NCBI RefSeq assembly: GCF_042654065.1
Contig: NZ_JBHSFP010000011.1
Coordinates: 1-64,000, forward strand
Reading direction: 5' to 3'
Length of the DNA stretch: 64,000 nt
DNA from: Sphaerisporangium dianthi
GTDB taxonomy: Bacteria; Actinomycetota; Actinomycetes; Streptosporangiales; Streptosporangiaceae
Numbering within the stretch: position 1 is the first letter of the stretch; the number at the start of each line of letters is the position of its first letter. The notes beneath the pieces were generated by a model. That model was not told the DNA's origin, made no database searches, and worked only from the letters and a program-made list of their open reading frames with translations. Shown piece after piece: positions 8,343 through 18,046 of the stretch. A program made the position numbers and the translations under genes.

Positions 8343-10537
8343 GCGTTCCTCCCCCGATCGGCGTGCGGAGTCGCGTCATCCGGCCCGGGCGGGGCGATGC
8401 CGCCGCCGGACCGCTCGACCCGCACGGCGCAGACCTTGAACTCCGGCATCCGGGACGTCGGGTCCAGGGCCGGGTTGGTGAGACGATTGGCGCCCTCCCA
8501 GTGGAACGGCATGAAGACGGTGTCGTGACGGATGGACCGGTTGACGCGAGCGGGGGCCTCGGTCGTGCCCCTGCGGCTGGTCAGGCGGACCATGTCGCCG
8601 GGACCGACGCCGAGGCGCTCGGCCAGGTCGGCGTGCAGCTCCACGTACGCGCTCGGGGCCGCATCATTCAGCGCCGGGACGCGCCGGGTCTGCGCTCCGC
8701 TCTGGTAGTGGGCGAGCACCCGGCCGGTGGTCAGGTAGTAGGGGTAGTCGTCGTCGACGTCCTCGGCCACCGGCCGGTGGTCCACCGGCGTGAACCGCGC
8801 CCGGCCGTCCGGCGTGGGGAAGCGGTCCAGAAAGGGGCGCGGGGTCCCGGGGTGGTCCTCGGAGGGGGCGGGCCAGAACACACCGGTCTCGCGGGCGATG
8901 CGCTCGTAGGTGATGCCGGCGTAGTCGGCGACGCCGCCCGCGCTGGCCCGGCGCAGCTCGTCGAACACCGTGCGCGGATCGTCGGAGAAGCCCTCGCGGC
9001 GGCCGAGCCGCGCGGCCAGGGCGGAGACGATGGCCAGGTCGCTGCGCACGCCGTCGGGCGGGGTGACGGCCTGCCTGCGCAGCAGCACTCTGCCCTCCAG
9101 GTTGGTCATGGTGCCGTGCTCCTCGGCCCACTGGGTGGTGGGCAGCACGACGTCGGCCATCGCGGCGGTCTCCGAGAGCACGAAGTCGGACACCACCAGC
9201 AGGTCCAGCGCCGCCAGCCGCTCGGCGACGTGGGTCGCGCGGGGGGCCGAGACCACCGGGTTGGAGCCGAACACCAGCAGCGCCTTCGGCCCGGCGTCGG
9301 TGCCGAGCGCGTCGAGCAGCTCGTAGGCCGAGCGGCCGGGGCCGGGAAGCTCGCCGGGGTCGACGCCCCAGACGGCGGCGACGTGCGCGCGGCCGGCCGG
9401 ATCGTCGATCTTGCGGTAGCCGGGGAGCTGGTCGGCCTTCTGGCCGTGCTCGCGGCCTCCCTGTCCGTTGCCCTGCCCGGTGACGCAGCCGTACCCCGAC
9501 CCCTCGCGGCCCGGCAGGCCGAGGGCGAGGGCGAGGTTGATGAACGCGGACACGGTGTCGACGCCCTTGGAGTGCTGCTCGGCGCCCCTGCCGGTGAGGA
9601 TCATGGCCTTGCCGGCCGTGCCGAGCAGGCGGACCGCCTGGCGCATCGCGGCGACCGGCACGCCGGTGACCCGCTCCGCGCGTTCGGGCCACCACGCGGC
9701 CACCGACTCGCGGGCCGCCTGGAAGCCGGTCGTGCGGGCGGCGATGTAGTCCTGGTCGGCGTATCCCTCGGTGATCGCTATGTGCAGCATGCCGAGTGCC
9801 AGGGCCAGGTCGGTGCCCGGCGTCACCTTCAGGTGCAGGGCGGCCTGCCTGGCCGTGCGGGTCTCCCTTGGATCCACCACGATCAGCGTGCCGGGCACGT
9901 GCCGCAGGAAGGGCGGCATGGTCTCGGCGACGTTGCCGCCGACCATCATGACGGCGTCCGCCCCGGCGATGTCGGTGATCGGGAACGGCAGCCCGCGGTC
10001 CATCCCGAACGCGCGGTTCGTGGCGGCGGCCGCCGACGACATGCAGAAGCGGCCATTGTAGTCGATCTGGCTGGTGCGCAGGGCCACCCGGGCGAACTTG
10101 CCGAGCTGGTAGGCCTTCTCGTTGGTCAGGCCGCCGCCGCCGAACACCGCCACCGCGTCCCGGCCGTGCGCGGCCTGCAGGTCGCGGACGGCGCCGGCGA
10201 CGCGGTCGAGCGCCTCGTCCCAGCTCACCGGCTCCAGCGGGCTCGTGCGGCCGGCTCGGGCGAGCGGCGTGGTCAGCCGGACGCCCGGATTGAGCAGCTC
10301 GGCCGCCGTCCAGCCCTTCTGGCAGAGCCCTCCGGCGTTGGCCGGGATGTCGTGCCGCGGGGTGACGGTGAGCGCGGTGCCCGCCGCCTTTCCGACCCCT
10401 CCACTGACGTACATGCCGCACTGCAGGGCGCAGTAAGGGCAGTGCGTCGCCTCTCCCAGGTGCACCGGCGGCATCACAGACGCCGGCGGGGATAGTGAGA
10501 TCGGCATGGGTTCGATGGTGCTTTCAGGCCGTTTCAC
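8339..10537 (-). CDS. nasA: Assimilatory nitrate reductase catalytic subunit (Mo-bisMGD, [4Fe-4S])
   Basis: This 732-residue molybdopterin oxidoreductase reduces nitrate to nitrite. The [4Fe-4S] ligands are C33, C36 and C40 in CPYCALQCG plus C72 in LCQKGW. Family blocks include GGGLTNEKAYQLGKFAR, YNGRFCMSSAAAA with a candidate Mo-ligand Cys, GSNPVVSAPRATH and the C-terminal MGD-binding FMPFHWEG. There is no twin-arginine signal, so the enzyme is cytosolic, as expected for assimilation. The GTG start has AGGAGGG 8-9 nt upstream. The cofactor genes moaA and mobA are elsewhere in this window. Transport (NarK) lies upstream in the same direction, separated by 186 bp that probably carries a promoter. 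Family naming varies between nasA, narB and nasC. Confidence 0.93.
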   Translation of the reverse strand: MKRPESTIEPMPISLSPPASVMPPVHLGEATHCPYCALQCGMYVSGGVGKAAGTALTVTPRHDIPANAGGLCQKGWTAAELLNPGVRLTTPLARAGRTSPLEPVSWDEALDRVAGAVRDLQAAHGRDAVAVFGGGGLTNEKAYQLGKFARVALRTSQIDYNGRFCMSSAAAATNRAFGMDRGLPFPITDIAGADAVMMVGGNVAETMPPFLRHVPGTLIVVDPRETRTARQAALHLKVTPGTDLALALGMLHIAITEGYADQDYIAARTTGFQAARESVAAWWPERAERVTGVPVAAMRQAVRLLGTAGKAMILTGRGAEQHSKGVDTVSAFINLALALGLPGREGSGYGCVTGQGNGQGGREHGQKADQLPGYRKIDDPAGRAHVAAVWGVDPGELPGPGRSAYELLDALGTDAGPKALLVFGSNPVVSAPRATHVAERLAALDLLVVSDFVLSETAAMADVVLPTTQWAEEHGTMTNLEGRVLLRRQAVTPPDGVRSDLAIVSALAARLGRREGFSDDPRTVFDELRRASAGGVADYAGITYERIARETGVFWPAPSEDHPGTPRPFLDRFPTPDGRARFTPVDHRPVAEDVDDDYPYYLTTGRVLAHYQSGAQTRRVPALNDAAPSAYVELHADLAERLGVGPGDMVRLTSRRGTTEAPARVNRSIRHDTVFMPFHWEGANRLTNPALDPTSRMPEFKVCAVRVERSGGGIAPPGPDDATPHADRGRNA

Positions 10538-10723
10538 CGTTGGGTCCCTCCTGTTACCTCTGTGCTACAAGCCGCCAACCGTGTTCACATCAGGCGTGGG
10601 CCCCCTGTGCGCACACCGCGGCGGCCGGGGGGTGAGCGGTGACGCGGCGTCCGCGCGCGCGTGCAGGCCCGGGCCGTGCCGGTTCTCCGGCGCGGCCCGG
10701 GCGTTCCCGCCCCGGATGCGGGC

Positions 10724-12088
10724 TCAGACGCGGGCGGTGGCGAGACTCGGGGCGAGCCGCGCCCCGACAGTGCGCAGGTAGCAGAACCAGGTCAGCCCCG
10801 CGCACAGCACGTAGAAGCAGGCGAAGGCCGCCAGGGCGGCGCCCGCGCCGCCGGTCGCGGCGATCGAGGTGCCGAATCCGCGGTTGATGAAGAATCCGCC
10901 GAAGGCGCCGATGGCCGAGATGATCCCGATGGCGGCGGAGCTGTCCCTCTTCCCGGAGGCCACGGCGGCGTCGTAGGCGGCGCGGTCCTCCGGGGAGACG
11001 CCCTCGACCGCCTTGGCACGGAAGATGGCCGGGATCATGCGGTAGGTCGAGCCGTTGCCCACGCCGGTCAGCGAGACCAGCACCAGATAGGAGGCGAAGA
11101 AGAAGGTGAAGTTGTGCATGGAGACCCCGGCCCCGACCAGCGCGACGGCCACTCCCATGGCCCCGAAGTTCCACAGGGTGACCCGGCCCCCGCCGAGCCG
11201 GTCGGAGAGCCGGCCGCCGAGCGGCCTGATCAGCGAGCCGACGAGCGCTCCGAGGAAGGCCCAGGTGACGGCGGAGGTGTGCTCGGGGAACTGGCTCTTG
11301 ATGAGCAGCGGGAAGGCGGTGGTGTAGCCGATGAAGGAGCCGAAGGTGCCGATGTAGAGGAAGGACATGATCCAGGTCTGCGCCCTCCCGGCGATCTTCA
11401 GTTGCTCCCTGGCGCTCGCCTTGGCGGTGGTGAGGTTGTCCATGAAGAAGAAGGCGCCCACCGCGGCGACCAGGACGAACGGCACCCAGAACAGCCCGGC
11501 CGCCGCCAGTCCGAAGCCGGCGATCACCAGCGGCATGACCAGCTGGACCGAGCTGACGCCGATGTTGCCGCCGGCGGCGTTGAGGCCGAGCGCCCAGCCC
11601 TGCCTGCGCTCGGGGTAGAAGTAGGTGATGTTGGCCATGCTGGAGGCGAAGTTGCCGCCGCCGAGGCCGGCCGTGGCGGCGATGAGCAGGAACGCCCAGT
11701 ACGGCGTGCCGGGGTCGCTCACCGCGATGGCGAGCAGGACGGCGGGGATGAGCAGCAGCAGGGCGCTGACCACCGTCCAGTTGCGGCCGCCGAACTTCGC
11801 GGGGGCGAAGGTGTAGGGCAGGCGCAGGGTAGAGCCCACCAGGTTGGGCAGCGACACCAGCCAGAAGAGCTGGTCGGTGGAGAACTTGTAGGCGCCGAGC
11901 TTGACGGCGACGATGCTCCAGACGGTCCAAAGGGTGAAGCCGAGGTGCTCGGCCAGGATCGAGAAGATCAGGTTCCTGCGGGCGACGCCCTTGCCCCGGC
12001 TCTCCCAGAAGCCGGGGTCGTCCGGCCTCCAATCGCTGATCCAGCGGCCTCTCGCCGCCGCGGTACGGGTAGCGTCCGTCACCGTCAC
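10724..12088 (-). CDS. narK: Nitrate/nitrite transporter, NarK family MFS
   Basis: The 454-residue membrane protein has about 12 hydrophobic segments and NarK signatures. These are GGGNFASSMANITYFYPERRQGWALGLNAAGGN, which covers the nitrate signature of the first half, and the related GVGNGSTYRMIPAIF in the second half. It should import nitrate, or exchange it for nitrite, at the cytoplasmic membrane to feed the reductases downstream. The GTG start is preceded by GGAGGAGG. An extra loop rich in charged residues (VEGVSPEDRAAYDAAVASGKRDSS) lies between late membrane segments, as in other actinobacterial NarK proteins. It is divergent from def across 228 bp. Confidence 0.93.
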   Translation of the reverse strand: MTVTDATRTAAARGRWISDWRPDDPGFWESRGKGVARRNLIFSILAEHLGFTLWTVWSIVAVKLGAYKFSTDQLFWLVSLPNLVGSTLRLPYTFAPAKFGGRNWTVVSALLLLIPAVLLAIAVSDPGTPYWAFLLIAATAGLGGGNFASSMANITYFYPERRQGWALGLNAAGGNIGVSSVQLVMPLVIAGFGLAAAGLFWVPFVLVAAVGAFFFMDNLTTAKASAREQLKIAGRAQTWIMSFLYIGTFGSFIGYTTAFPLLIKSQFPEHTSAVTWAFLGALVGSLIRPLGGRLSDRLGGGRVTLWNFGAMGVAVALVGAGVSMHNFTFFFASYLVLVSLTGVGNGSTYRMIPAIFRAKAVEGVSPEDRAAYDAAVASGKRDSSAAIGIISAIGAFGGFFINRGFGTSIAATGGAGAALAAFACFYVLCAGLTWFCYLRTVGARLAPSLATARV

Positions 12089-12316
12089 GGTTCCTCCTCC
12101 ATGCTCCGGGGGGTCGGGAGGCTCCGAAAGTAGCGAGGCGTATCACTCCGGACGGCGACGAATGTCAGATATCGGCGTTACTTCCGACGCACGGACGAAA
12201 CAAGTGACGCACAGGCATCACGATGGCAACATCGAATTAACAAAGATTGCCCGCACGGCCGATCGGGCATCCTTTCCGGGAACCTTCACGCAGTCTCGTC
12301 ACCCCCGGGAGCGGGC

Positions 12317-12796
12317 ATGACCGGCGTCCAGCAGATCAGGCTCTTCTCCGACCCGGTGCTGCGCGCCACCGCGCAACCGGTGACGAGCTTCGACCGCTCG
12401 CTGCGCGACCTGGTCAAGGCGCTCCAGGCGACCACCCGGGCGGGTTCCGGACGGGCCGGGCTCGCCGCGCCGCAGATCGGGGTGCTCTCGCGCGTGCTGG
12501 CCTTCGAGCTGGACGGCAGGTCCGGCCACCTGGTCAACCCGCGCCTTGAGCTGTCGGCGCGCACGATCGTCGCCGACGAGGCGTGCCTGTCGGCGCCGGG
12601 CATCTGGTGGCCGCTGGAACGCTCCTACTCGGTCGTCGCCCGCGGCAGGGACATGCACGGCAAGCCGGTGACGGTGCGGGCGCTCGGAATGCTGGCCAGG
12701 GTGCTCCAGCACGAGGTCGACCACCTCGACGGCATCCTGTTCTGCGACCGCCTCCCCGCCGACGAGCGCGAGCGCTTCTTCGCCTCCCTGCCGTGA
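12317..12796 (+). CDS. def: Peptide deformylase
   Basis: This 159-residue metalloenzyme removes the formyl group from nascent proteins. The three family motifs are present: GRAGLAAPQIG, the metal-Cys motif EACLSAPG (more often EGCLS, so Gly is Ala here), and QHEVDHLDG with two metal-binding His residues and the catalytic Glu. The ATG follows GGGAGCGGGC. Actinomycetes commonly carry several def genes, and the EACLS variant with short length suggests a secondary copy. It stands alone, with a 340-bp gap before the gas vesicle genes. Confidence 0.92.
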   Translation: MTGVQQIRLFSDPVLRATAQPVTSFDRSLRDLVKALQATTRAGSGRAGLAAPQIGVLSRVLAFELDGRSGHLVNPRLELSARTIVADEACLSAPGIWWPLERSYSVVARGRDMHGKPVTVRALGMLARVLQHEVDHLDGILFCDRLPADERERFFASLP

Positions 12797-13136
12797 CCCG
12801 CGGACACGGGACCGCCTGACGCCTCCCCCTGTCCTCTTCCGGCTGCGGCCGGGTACGCCACGGAACCCGAATCTTGGGGCATATTCCACCATCTTGAGTG
12901 TTGCGTCCCTTTTTTCGCCAATGCGTGTTCTGTCGCAATGAGGCCCGGGTAGGGCAATCGACGATCGGAAGCGCGCCGGGATGGGCCGCTTCCGCACATC
13001 GGGGGCATCCCGCTTCCCGCATATGCGCGACCGGCGCCAGGCCGGACTCTCCCGGCCTCTCGAAGGCCGGGAGCACCAGAGGCGGGCCTCGCCGGGCGGA
13101 TCCCGTGACGGGAAGCCGGAGAAGGAGGCAAACGTG
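12797..13136 (+). other. Intergenic region upstream of the gas vesicle cluster
   Basis: This 340-bp stretch has no credible coding frame. It contains a T-run (12908-12915), a candidate stress-sigma promoter, and an inverted repeat around CCCGGCCTCTCGAAGGCCGGG (about 13053-13073) that would form a hairpin in the leader of the first gas vesicle gene. The gvpY ribosome site GAAGGAGG is at 13121-13128. Confidence 0.6.
12927..12952 (+). promoter_or_regulatory. Candidate SigB-like promoter of the gas vesicle cluster
   Basis: GTTC (12927-12930), 16 nt, then GGGTAG (12947-12952) resembles the GTTT/GGGTAT pattern of actinobacterial general-stress sigma factors. It lies about 180 nt before gvpY and would suit osmotic or stress control of gas vesicle genes. 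This is pattern matching by eye only. Confidence 0.35.
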
Positions 13137-13832
13137 ATGAGCGGACTGAAGGTGGCCGTAGCCGTCGCCCTCGGCTACTTCCTCGGCCGGCACCGCAAGT
13201 TCAAACTCGCGGTCGCGCTCGGGGTGGCGGGCGCCACGGGCAAGCTCGGCGGCACCAGCGGCAACCTCCTTGAACAGGGGCTGAAGCTCGCGAGCTCCTC
13301 CCCGGAGCTCGAAAAGATCATCAACAGCGTCCGCGGCGAGCTGTTCGAGGCCGGCAAGGCCGCGGCGAAGGCCGCGGCGAGCAGGCAGGTCACCTCGATC
13401 AGCACGAAGCTCCAGGACCGGGCCGAGGCCCTGCAGCACGCGGCCAACGTCGCGGCCGGTCTGGAGGAGCAGGCGGTCGGCACCGCGGGCGAGGCCGCCA
13501 AGACGGCGAAGGGCGGGGTCACCAGCCTGCGCGAGCGGGCCACGGGCGGCCTGCGCTCCGCCGGGTCCCGGATGCGCAGAGGCGAGCGGCCGCCGCAGGA
13601 CCTCGCGGAGGAAGAGCCGTACGAGGAGGAGTTCGAGGAGGAGGACGAGTACGAGGAGGAGCCCTCCCCTCGGCGCAGGCCGCCACAGGACCGCGCGCGG
13701 CCGGCCGCGCGCGAGACCCGCAGGCCCGCCGACGAGGACGAACCGGACGACGAGGAGCCGAGAGCCCGCGGTCGCGTGACCCGCGACCAGCCTCCGCCGC
13801 GCTCGCGGCCGATCCACCGGACCCGGGGGTGA
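13137..13832 (+). CDS. gvpY: Gas vesicle cluster protein, GvpY-like
   Basis: This 231-residue protein starts MSGLKVAVAVALGYFLGRHR, a short hydrophobic N-terminal segment. An Ala/Gly/Lys-rich region follows, which looks amphipathic and helical to about residue 145. The C-terminus is strongly acidic then basic (EEEPYEEEFEEEDEYEEE, followed by Arg/Pro-rich sequence). Streptomyces gvp clusters carry a similar uncharacterised gene called gvpY, and position next to gvpZ supports the name. The role is unknown; the hydrophobic start and charged tail suggest a membrane- or vesicle-associated accessory. GTG at 13134 and ATG at 13137 are adjacent starts; GAAGGAGG suits the ATG. Confidence 0.65.
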   Translation: MSGLKVAVAVALGYFLGRHRKFKLAVALGVAGATGKLGGTSGNLLEQGLKLASSSPELEKIINSVRGELFEAGKAAAKAAASRQVTSISTKLQDRAEALQHAANVAAGLEEQAVGTAGEAAKTAKGGVTSLRERATGGLRSAGSRMRRGERPPQDLAEEEPYEEEFEEEDEYEEEPSPRRRPPQDRARPAARETRRPADEDEPDDEEPRARGRVTRDQPPPRSRPIHRTRG

Positions 13833-13838
13833 TGCGCC

Positions 13839-15203
<1,365 letters not shown>

Positions 15204-15341
15204 TGACCGGTCCGGACGCCGGATGACCGACCGGACGTCACACGACGGCCGGAGCGGCAGAGGGAGAGGACACGGGCTTCGGCCCGGTGCGGATGAGGCC
15301 CTTCGTCAGCACGTCTCAAGCGAGAGCAAGGAGTGGAGCGT

Positions 15342-15746
15342 ATGGCCATCATGCAGCCCTCGGGCGGCGGGCCCGCCGGCCGGTCGTCATCGGGCGGCGG
15401 ACTCGCCGACGTGATCGACACGATCCTCGACAAGGGTCTGGTCATCGACGCCTACGTCAGCGTCGCGCTGGTGGGCATCGAACTGCTGACCATCAACGCC
15501 CGTGTCGTGGTGGCCAGCGTCGACACCTACCTGCGGTTCGCCCAGGCGGTCAACCGGCTGGACATCTCAGAAGGGCAGAAGGGGCTTCCCGAGCTCATGC
15601 AGGACATGACGACGGGCGTGGCGAAGTCGAAGACCAAAGGCATCGCGCAGGGCGCGCTGGAGGCGGCGGGCGAGAAACTGCGTGACTTCATCACCGAGCC
15701 GGCCGAGCAGCCCGCGCGCCGCAGGCGCGGGCGTGAGGAGGACTGA
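15342..15746 (+). CDS. gvpA: Gas vesicle structural protein GvpA
   Basis: The 134-residue protein carries the full GvpA core LADVIDTILDKGLVIDAYVS followed by VALVGIELLTINARVVVASVDTYLRFAQAV (about residues 18-70). This core is the amphipathic helix-strand-strand-helix unit that polymerises into the gas-permeable vesicle wall. A Ser/Gly-rich N-terminus and a 60-residue C-terminal extension ending in Arg-rich sequence are longer than in cyanobacterial GvpA but usual for actinomycetes. AAGGAG lies 8 nt before the ATG. A 138-bp gap upstream gives room for a separate promoter, which a major structural protein would need. Confidence 0.93.
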   Translation: MAIMQPSGGGPAGRSSSGGGLADVIDTILDKGLVIDAYVSVALVGIELLTINARVVVASVDTYLRFAQAVNRLDISEGQKGLPELMQDMTTGVAKSKTKGIAQGALEAAGEKLRDFITEPAEQPARRRRGREED

Positions 15747-15747
15747 C

Positions 15748-16671
15748 ATGGCCCCTTCGACTCCCGGCCCCGCCGCGCCCGGGTCCGAGAAGCAGGCGCC
15801 GCGAGCCCGTGGCGGCCGCCCCGCGGCCGCGCGGCAGACGGCGGACGCGCCCGGACCGCACGAGGACGCCGCGAACGCCTCCGGCCAGGCCGGCGAGCAG
15901 CCGGGCGCGCCGGGCGCGCAGGGCGAGCGGGCGACGGCGTCCTACGTCTACGGCATCCTGCCTTCGGACGTCGAGCTGACGCCGGAGGCCCGCGGGGTGG
16001 GCGACCCACCCGGCGAGATCGGCCTGGTGCGGCATCGCGACATCGCCGCCCTGATCAGCGATCTGCGTCTCAACCGCCCGCTCGGCAAGCCGCAGGATCT
16101 CATGGCGCACCAGAACCTGCTGGACGACGTGGCCGCCGAGGTGCCGGTGCTGCCCTTGCGCTTCGGTGCGGTGCTGGAGAGTCCCGACGCGGTCGTCGGG
16201 GAACTGCTGGCCCCGCATCACGACGAGTTCCGCACGGCGCTGGACGAGCTGGAGGGACGGGCACAGTTCGTCGTCAAGGCCCGCTACGAGGAGGGCGCGG
16301 TCCTGCGGGAGGTGCTCGCCGAGGAGCCCGAGGCGGCTCGCCTGCGCCAGGAGATCCGCGGCCTGCCCGAGGAGGCCACCTGGGACGCGCGGATCAAGCT
16401 CGGCGAGATCGTCAACCGGGCGATCGAGGCCAAGCGCGACGCCGACACCCAGGCGCTGGCCGAGGCGCTGGCCCCGCACGCCGTCACGATCGTCGTCCGG
16501 GAGCCGACCCACGAGGAGGACGCCGCCCATCTGGCCGTCCTGGTGGAGACCGACCGGTTGCGGGAGATCGAGGAGGCGCTGGAGGAGATCGGCCGCCGCT
16601 GGGCCGACCGCGTCTCCCTGCGCATGCTCGGTCCCCAGGCGGCCTATGACTTCGTCCAGACGCAAAGGTGA
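15748..16671 (+). CDS. gvpF: Gas vesicle protein GvpF
   Basis: The 307-residue protein has a GvpF/GvpL domain from about residue 65 (SYVYGILPSDVELTPEARGV) to 305, including PVLPLRFGAVLESPDAVVGE and the coiled-coil-prone ALDELEGRAQFVVKARYEE. GvpF/L proteins bind GvpA monomers and are thought to act as chaperones or initiators in vesicle assembly. The first 60 residues are disordered and Pro/Ala-rich, an extension not needed by the fold. The ATG follows the gvpA stop by one base, with GAGGAG upstream, so it is translated from the gvpA message. Confidence 0.9.
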   Translation: MAPSTPGPAAPGSEKQAPRARGGRPAAARQTADAPGPHEDAANASGQAGEQPGAPGAQGERATASYVYGILPSDVELTPEARGVGDPPGEIGLVRHRDIAALISDLRLNRPLGKPQDLMAHQNLLDDVAAEVPVLPLRFGAVLESPDAVVGELLAPHHDEFRTALDELEGRAQFVVKARYEEGAVLREVLAEEPEAARLRQEIRGLPEEATWDARIKLGEIVNRAIEAKRDADTQALAEALAPHAVTIVVREPTHEEDAAHLAVLVETDRLREIEEALEEIGRRWADRVSLRMLGPQAAYDFVQTQR

Positions 16672-16684
16672 AGGTGCTTGGACC

Positions 16685-16906
16685 ATGGGCCTGTTCAAAC
16701 TGCTCTTCGGCTGGCCGCTGGCGCCGGTGGAGGCGCTGATCCGGCTCGGCGAGCTCATCGAGGAACAGGTGGAGCACCAGATGCACGACCCCGCCTTGGT
16801 GCGGCGGCAGCTGGAGGAGGTGGAGGACGCGCGGGCCGCGGGCCTGATCTCGGAGGAGGAGAGCGAACAGGCGACCGAGGAGATCTTGCAACGGATGATC
16901 GGCTAG
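16685..16906 (+). CDS. gvpG: Gas vesicle protein GvpG
   Basis: This 73-residue acidic helical protein (MGLFKLLFGWPLAPVEALIR, then LEEVEDARAAGLISEEESEQ) matches GvpG. GvpG is a small accessory protein that interacts with GvpF/L during assembly. Length and the GLF-LLFGWPLAP start are typical. It follows gvpF by 13 nt with only a weak ribosome site (GAAGGTG). Confidence 0.88.
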   Translation: MGLFKLLFGWPLAPVEALIRLGELIEEQVEHQMHDPALVRRQLEEVEDARAAGLISEEESEQATEEILQRMIG

Positions 16907-17014
16907 TGCGGTGGTCACCCGCACGCGTGGGGTGGCCGTCCCTCCTCCGGCCCGGCCCCGGTGCGCGACGTCACGCGCCGGGGCCGGGCGCCGGGGGAAG
17001 AAGGAGGTGATGTC

Positions 17015-17473
17015 GTGCCGGCCAGCCACAGACCCCGTGACCGGCGGACCGTCGCGGACGACGACCGCTACGAGTACGGCGCGCCCGGCGAGGACGCCGT
17101 CGACCCCCTTGACCCCGTGGACTCCATGGACGACTACGGGGTCCCTGAAACCGATGAGACGGAGCCGGAGGCCCGGCGCCCGGCCGGGAGGGCCAGGACG
17201 TCCCGGCGCCTGACGGCGTCCACCGCCGGTCGCGCCGCGCTGGACTACATGGCCGAGCTGACCGGCAAGGGCGTCGAGGGCGTCACGCTGGTGAAGCCGG
17301 CGGGCGACGGCTGGACCGTCGAGGTGGAGGTGGTCGAGGACCATCGGATCCCCTCCTCCGGCGACACCCTGGGGATCTACGCCATCGACCTCGACTCCGA
17401 GGGGGACCTGGTCTCGTACCGGAGGGTGCGCAGCTACAAGCGCGCCAAGGGCGACACGGGCGGAGCGTACTGA
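17015..17473 (+). CDS. gvpO: Gas vesicle protein GvpO
   Basis: The 152-residue protein has the GvpO domain at the C-terminus (DYMAELTGKGVEGVTLVKPA, WTVEVEVVEDHRIPSSGDTL, YRRVRSYKRAKGD). Its first 60 residues are acidic and disordered. GvpO is needed for gas vesicle formation in haloarchaea and is conserved in actinomycetes; its mechanism is unclear. The GTG start is set by AGGAGG 7 nt upstream. A 108-bp gap after gvpG could hold a promoter. In Streptomyces coelicolor gvpO leads the cluster, so its place here between gvpG and gvpJ is a rearrangement. Confidence 0.85.
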   Translation: MPASHRPRDRRTVADDDRYEYGAPGEDAVDPLDPVDSMDDYGVPETDETEPEARRPAGRARTSRRLTASTAGRAALDYMAELTGKGVEGVTLVKPAGDGWTVEVEVVEDHRIPSSGDTLGIYAIDLDSEGDLVSYRRVRSYKRAKGDTGGAY

Positions 17474-17474
17474 C

Positions 17475-17990
17475 ATGTCCCAACCGACGGGTTCCGCGCG
17501 GGGGATGTCCTCCTACGGCTCGCCGCAGCGCGCGCCGGCCCGCGACTCGGGCGGCAACCTCGGCGACATCCTGGAGCGGGTGCTCGACCGCGGCGTGGTG
17601 ATCGTGGGCGACATCCGCGTGAACCTGCTGGACATCGAGCTGCTCACGATCAAGCTGCGCCTGCTGATCGCGTCGGTCGACACGGCGCGGGAGCTCGGCA
17701 TCGACTGGTGGGAGCACGACCCTTGGCTCAGCTCCAAGGACAGCGATCTGGTCGAGGAGAACCGCCGGCTCCGGCGCCGCCTCGCCGCGGCCGAGGGCGG
17801 GCGCCTCCCGGCGCAGGACGAGCGGACCCTCGCGGCGGAGGCGCGGATCGCCGTGGAGGACGAGCGGATCGCGGTCGAGGAGCCCGGACCGCGCCGGGCC
17901 GGACGCCCGGCGAAGGGCAGGGCCCTCGACCAGGACCGCGGCCGCGAGCCCTCCCGCCGCCCGCGCCGATGGGAGGACGAGGATGGCTGA
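17475..17990 (+). CDS. gvpJ: Gas vesicle protein GvpJ (GvpA paralog)
   Basis: The 171-residue GvpA-family protein has the core LGDILERVLDRGVVIVGDIR followed by VNLLDIELLTIKLRLLIASVDTA at about residues 28-72, then GIDWWEHDPWLSS, which marks the GvpJ branch rather than GvpA. GvpJ is a minor wall component thought to help shape or nucleate the vesicle. The C-terminal half is charged, with a repeated pattern (AAEARIAVEDERIAVEE). It starts one base after the gvpO stop. Confidence 0.87.
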   Translation: MSQPTGSARGMSSYGSPQRAPARDSGGNLGDILERVLDRGVVIVGDIRVNLLDIELLTIKLRLLIASVDTARELGIDWWEHDPWLSSKDSDLVEENRRLRRRLAAAEGGRLPAQDERTLAAEARIAVEDERIAVEEPGPRRAGRPAKGRALDQDRGREPSRRPRRWEDEDG

Positions 17991-18046
17991 TCGGGAGCGG
18001 CGCCCACCGTCCCTGTCCTCCCGGATGACGCGGGAGGAGGAGCATC

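Noticed and set aside
8363..10495. 710-codon plus-strand frame across the nitrate reductase gene
   Set aside because: It is antisense to a gene with clear Fe-S and molybdopterin motifs; composition (Gly, Ala, Val, Arg, His) is that of a shadow.
12177..12208. GTTAC...GAAAC...GTGAC elements upstream of narK as GlnR sites
   Set aside because: The elements exist, but their spacing (20 and 7 nt) does not fit the 11-nt GlnR half-site pattern. GlnR control of this operon is likely from knowledge but not shown here.
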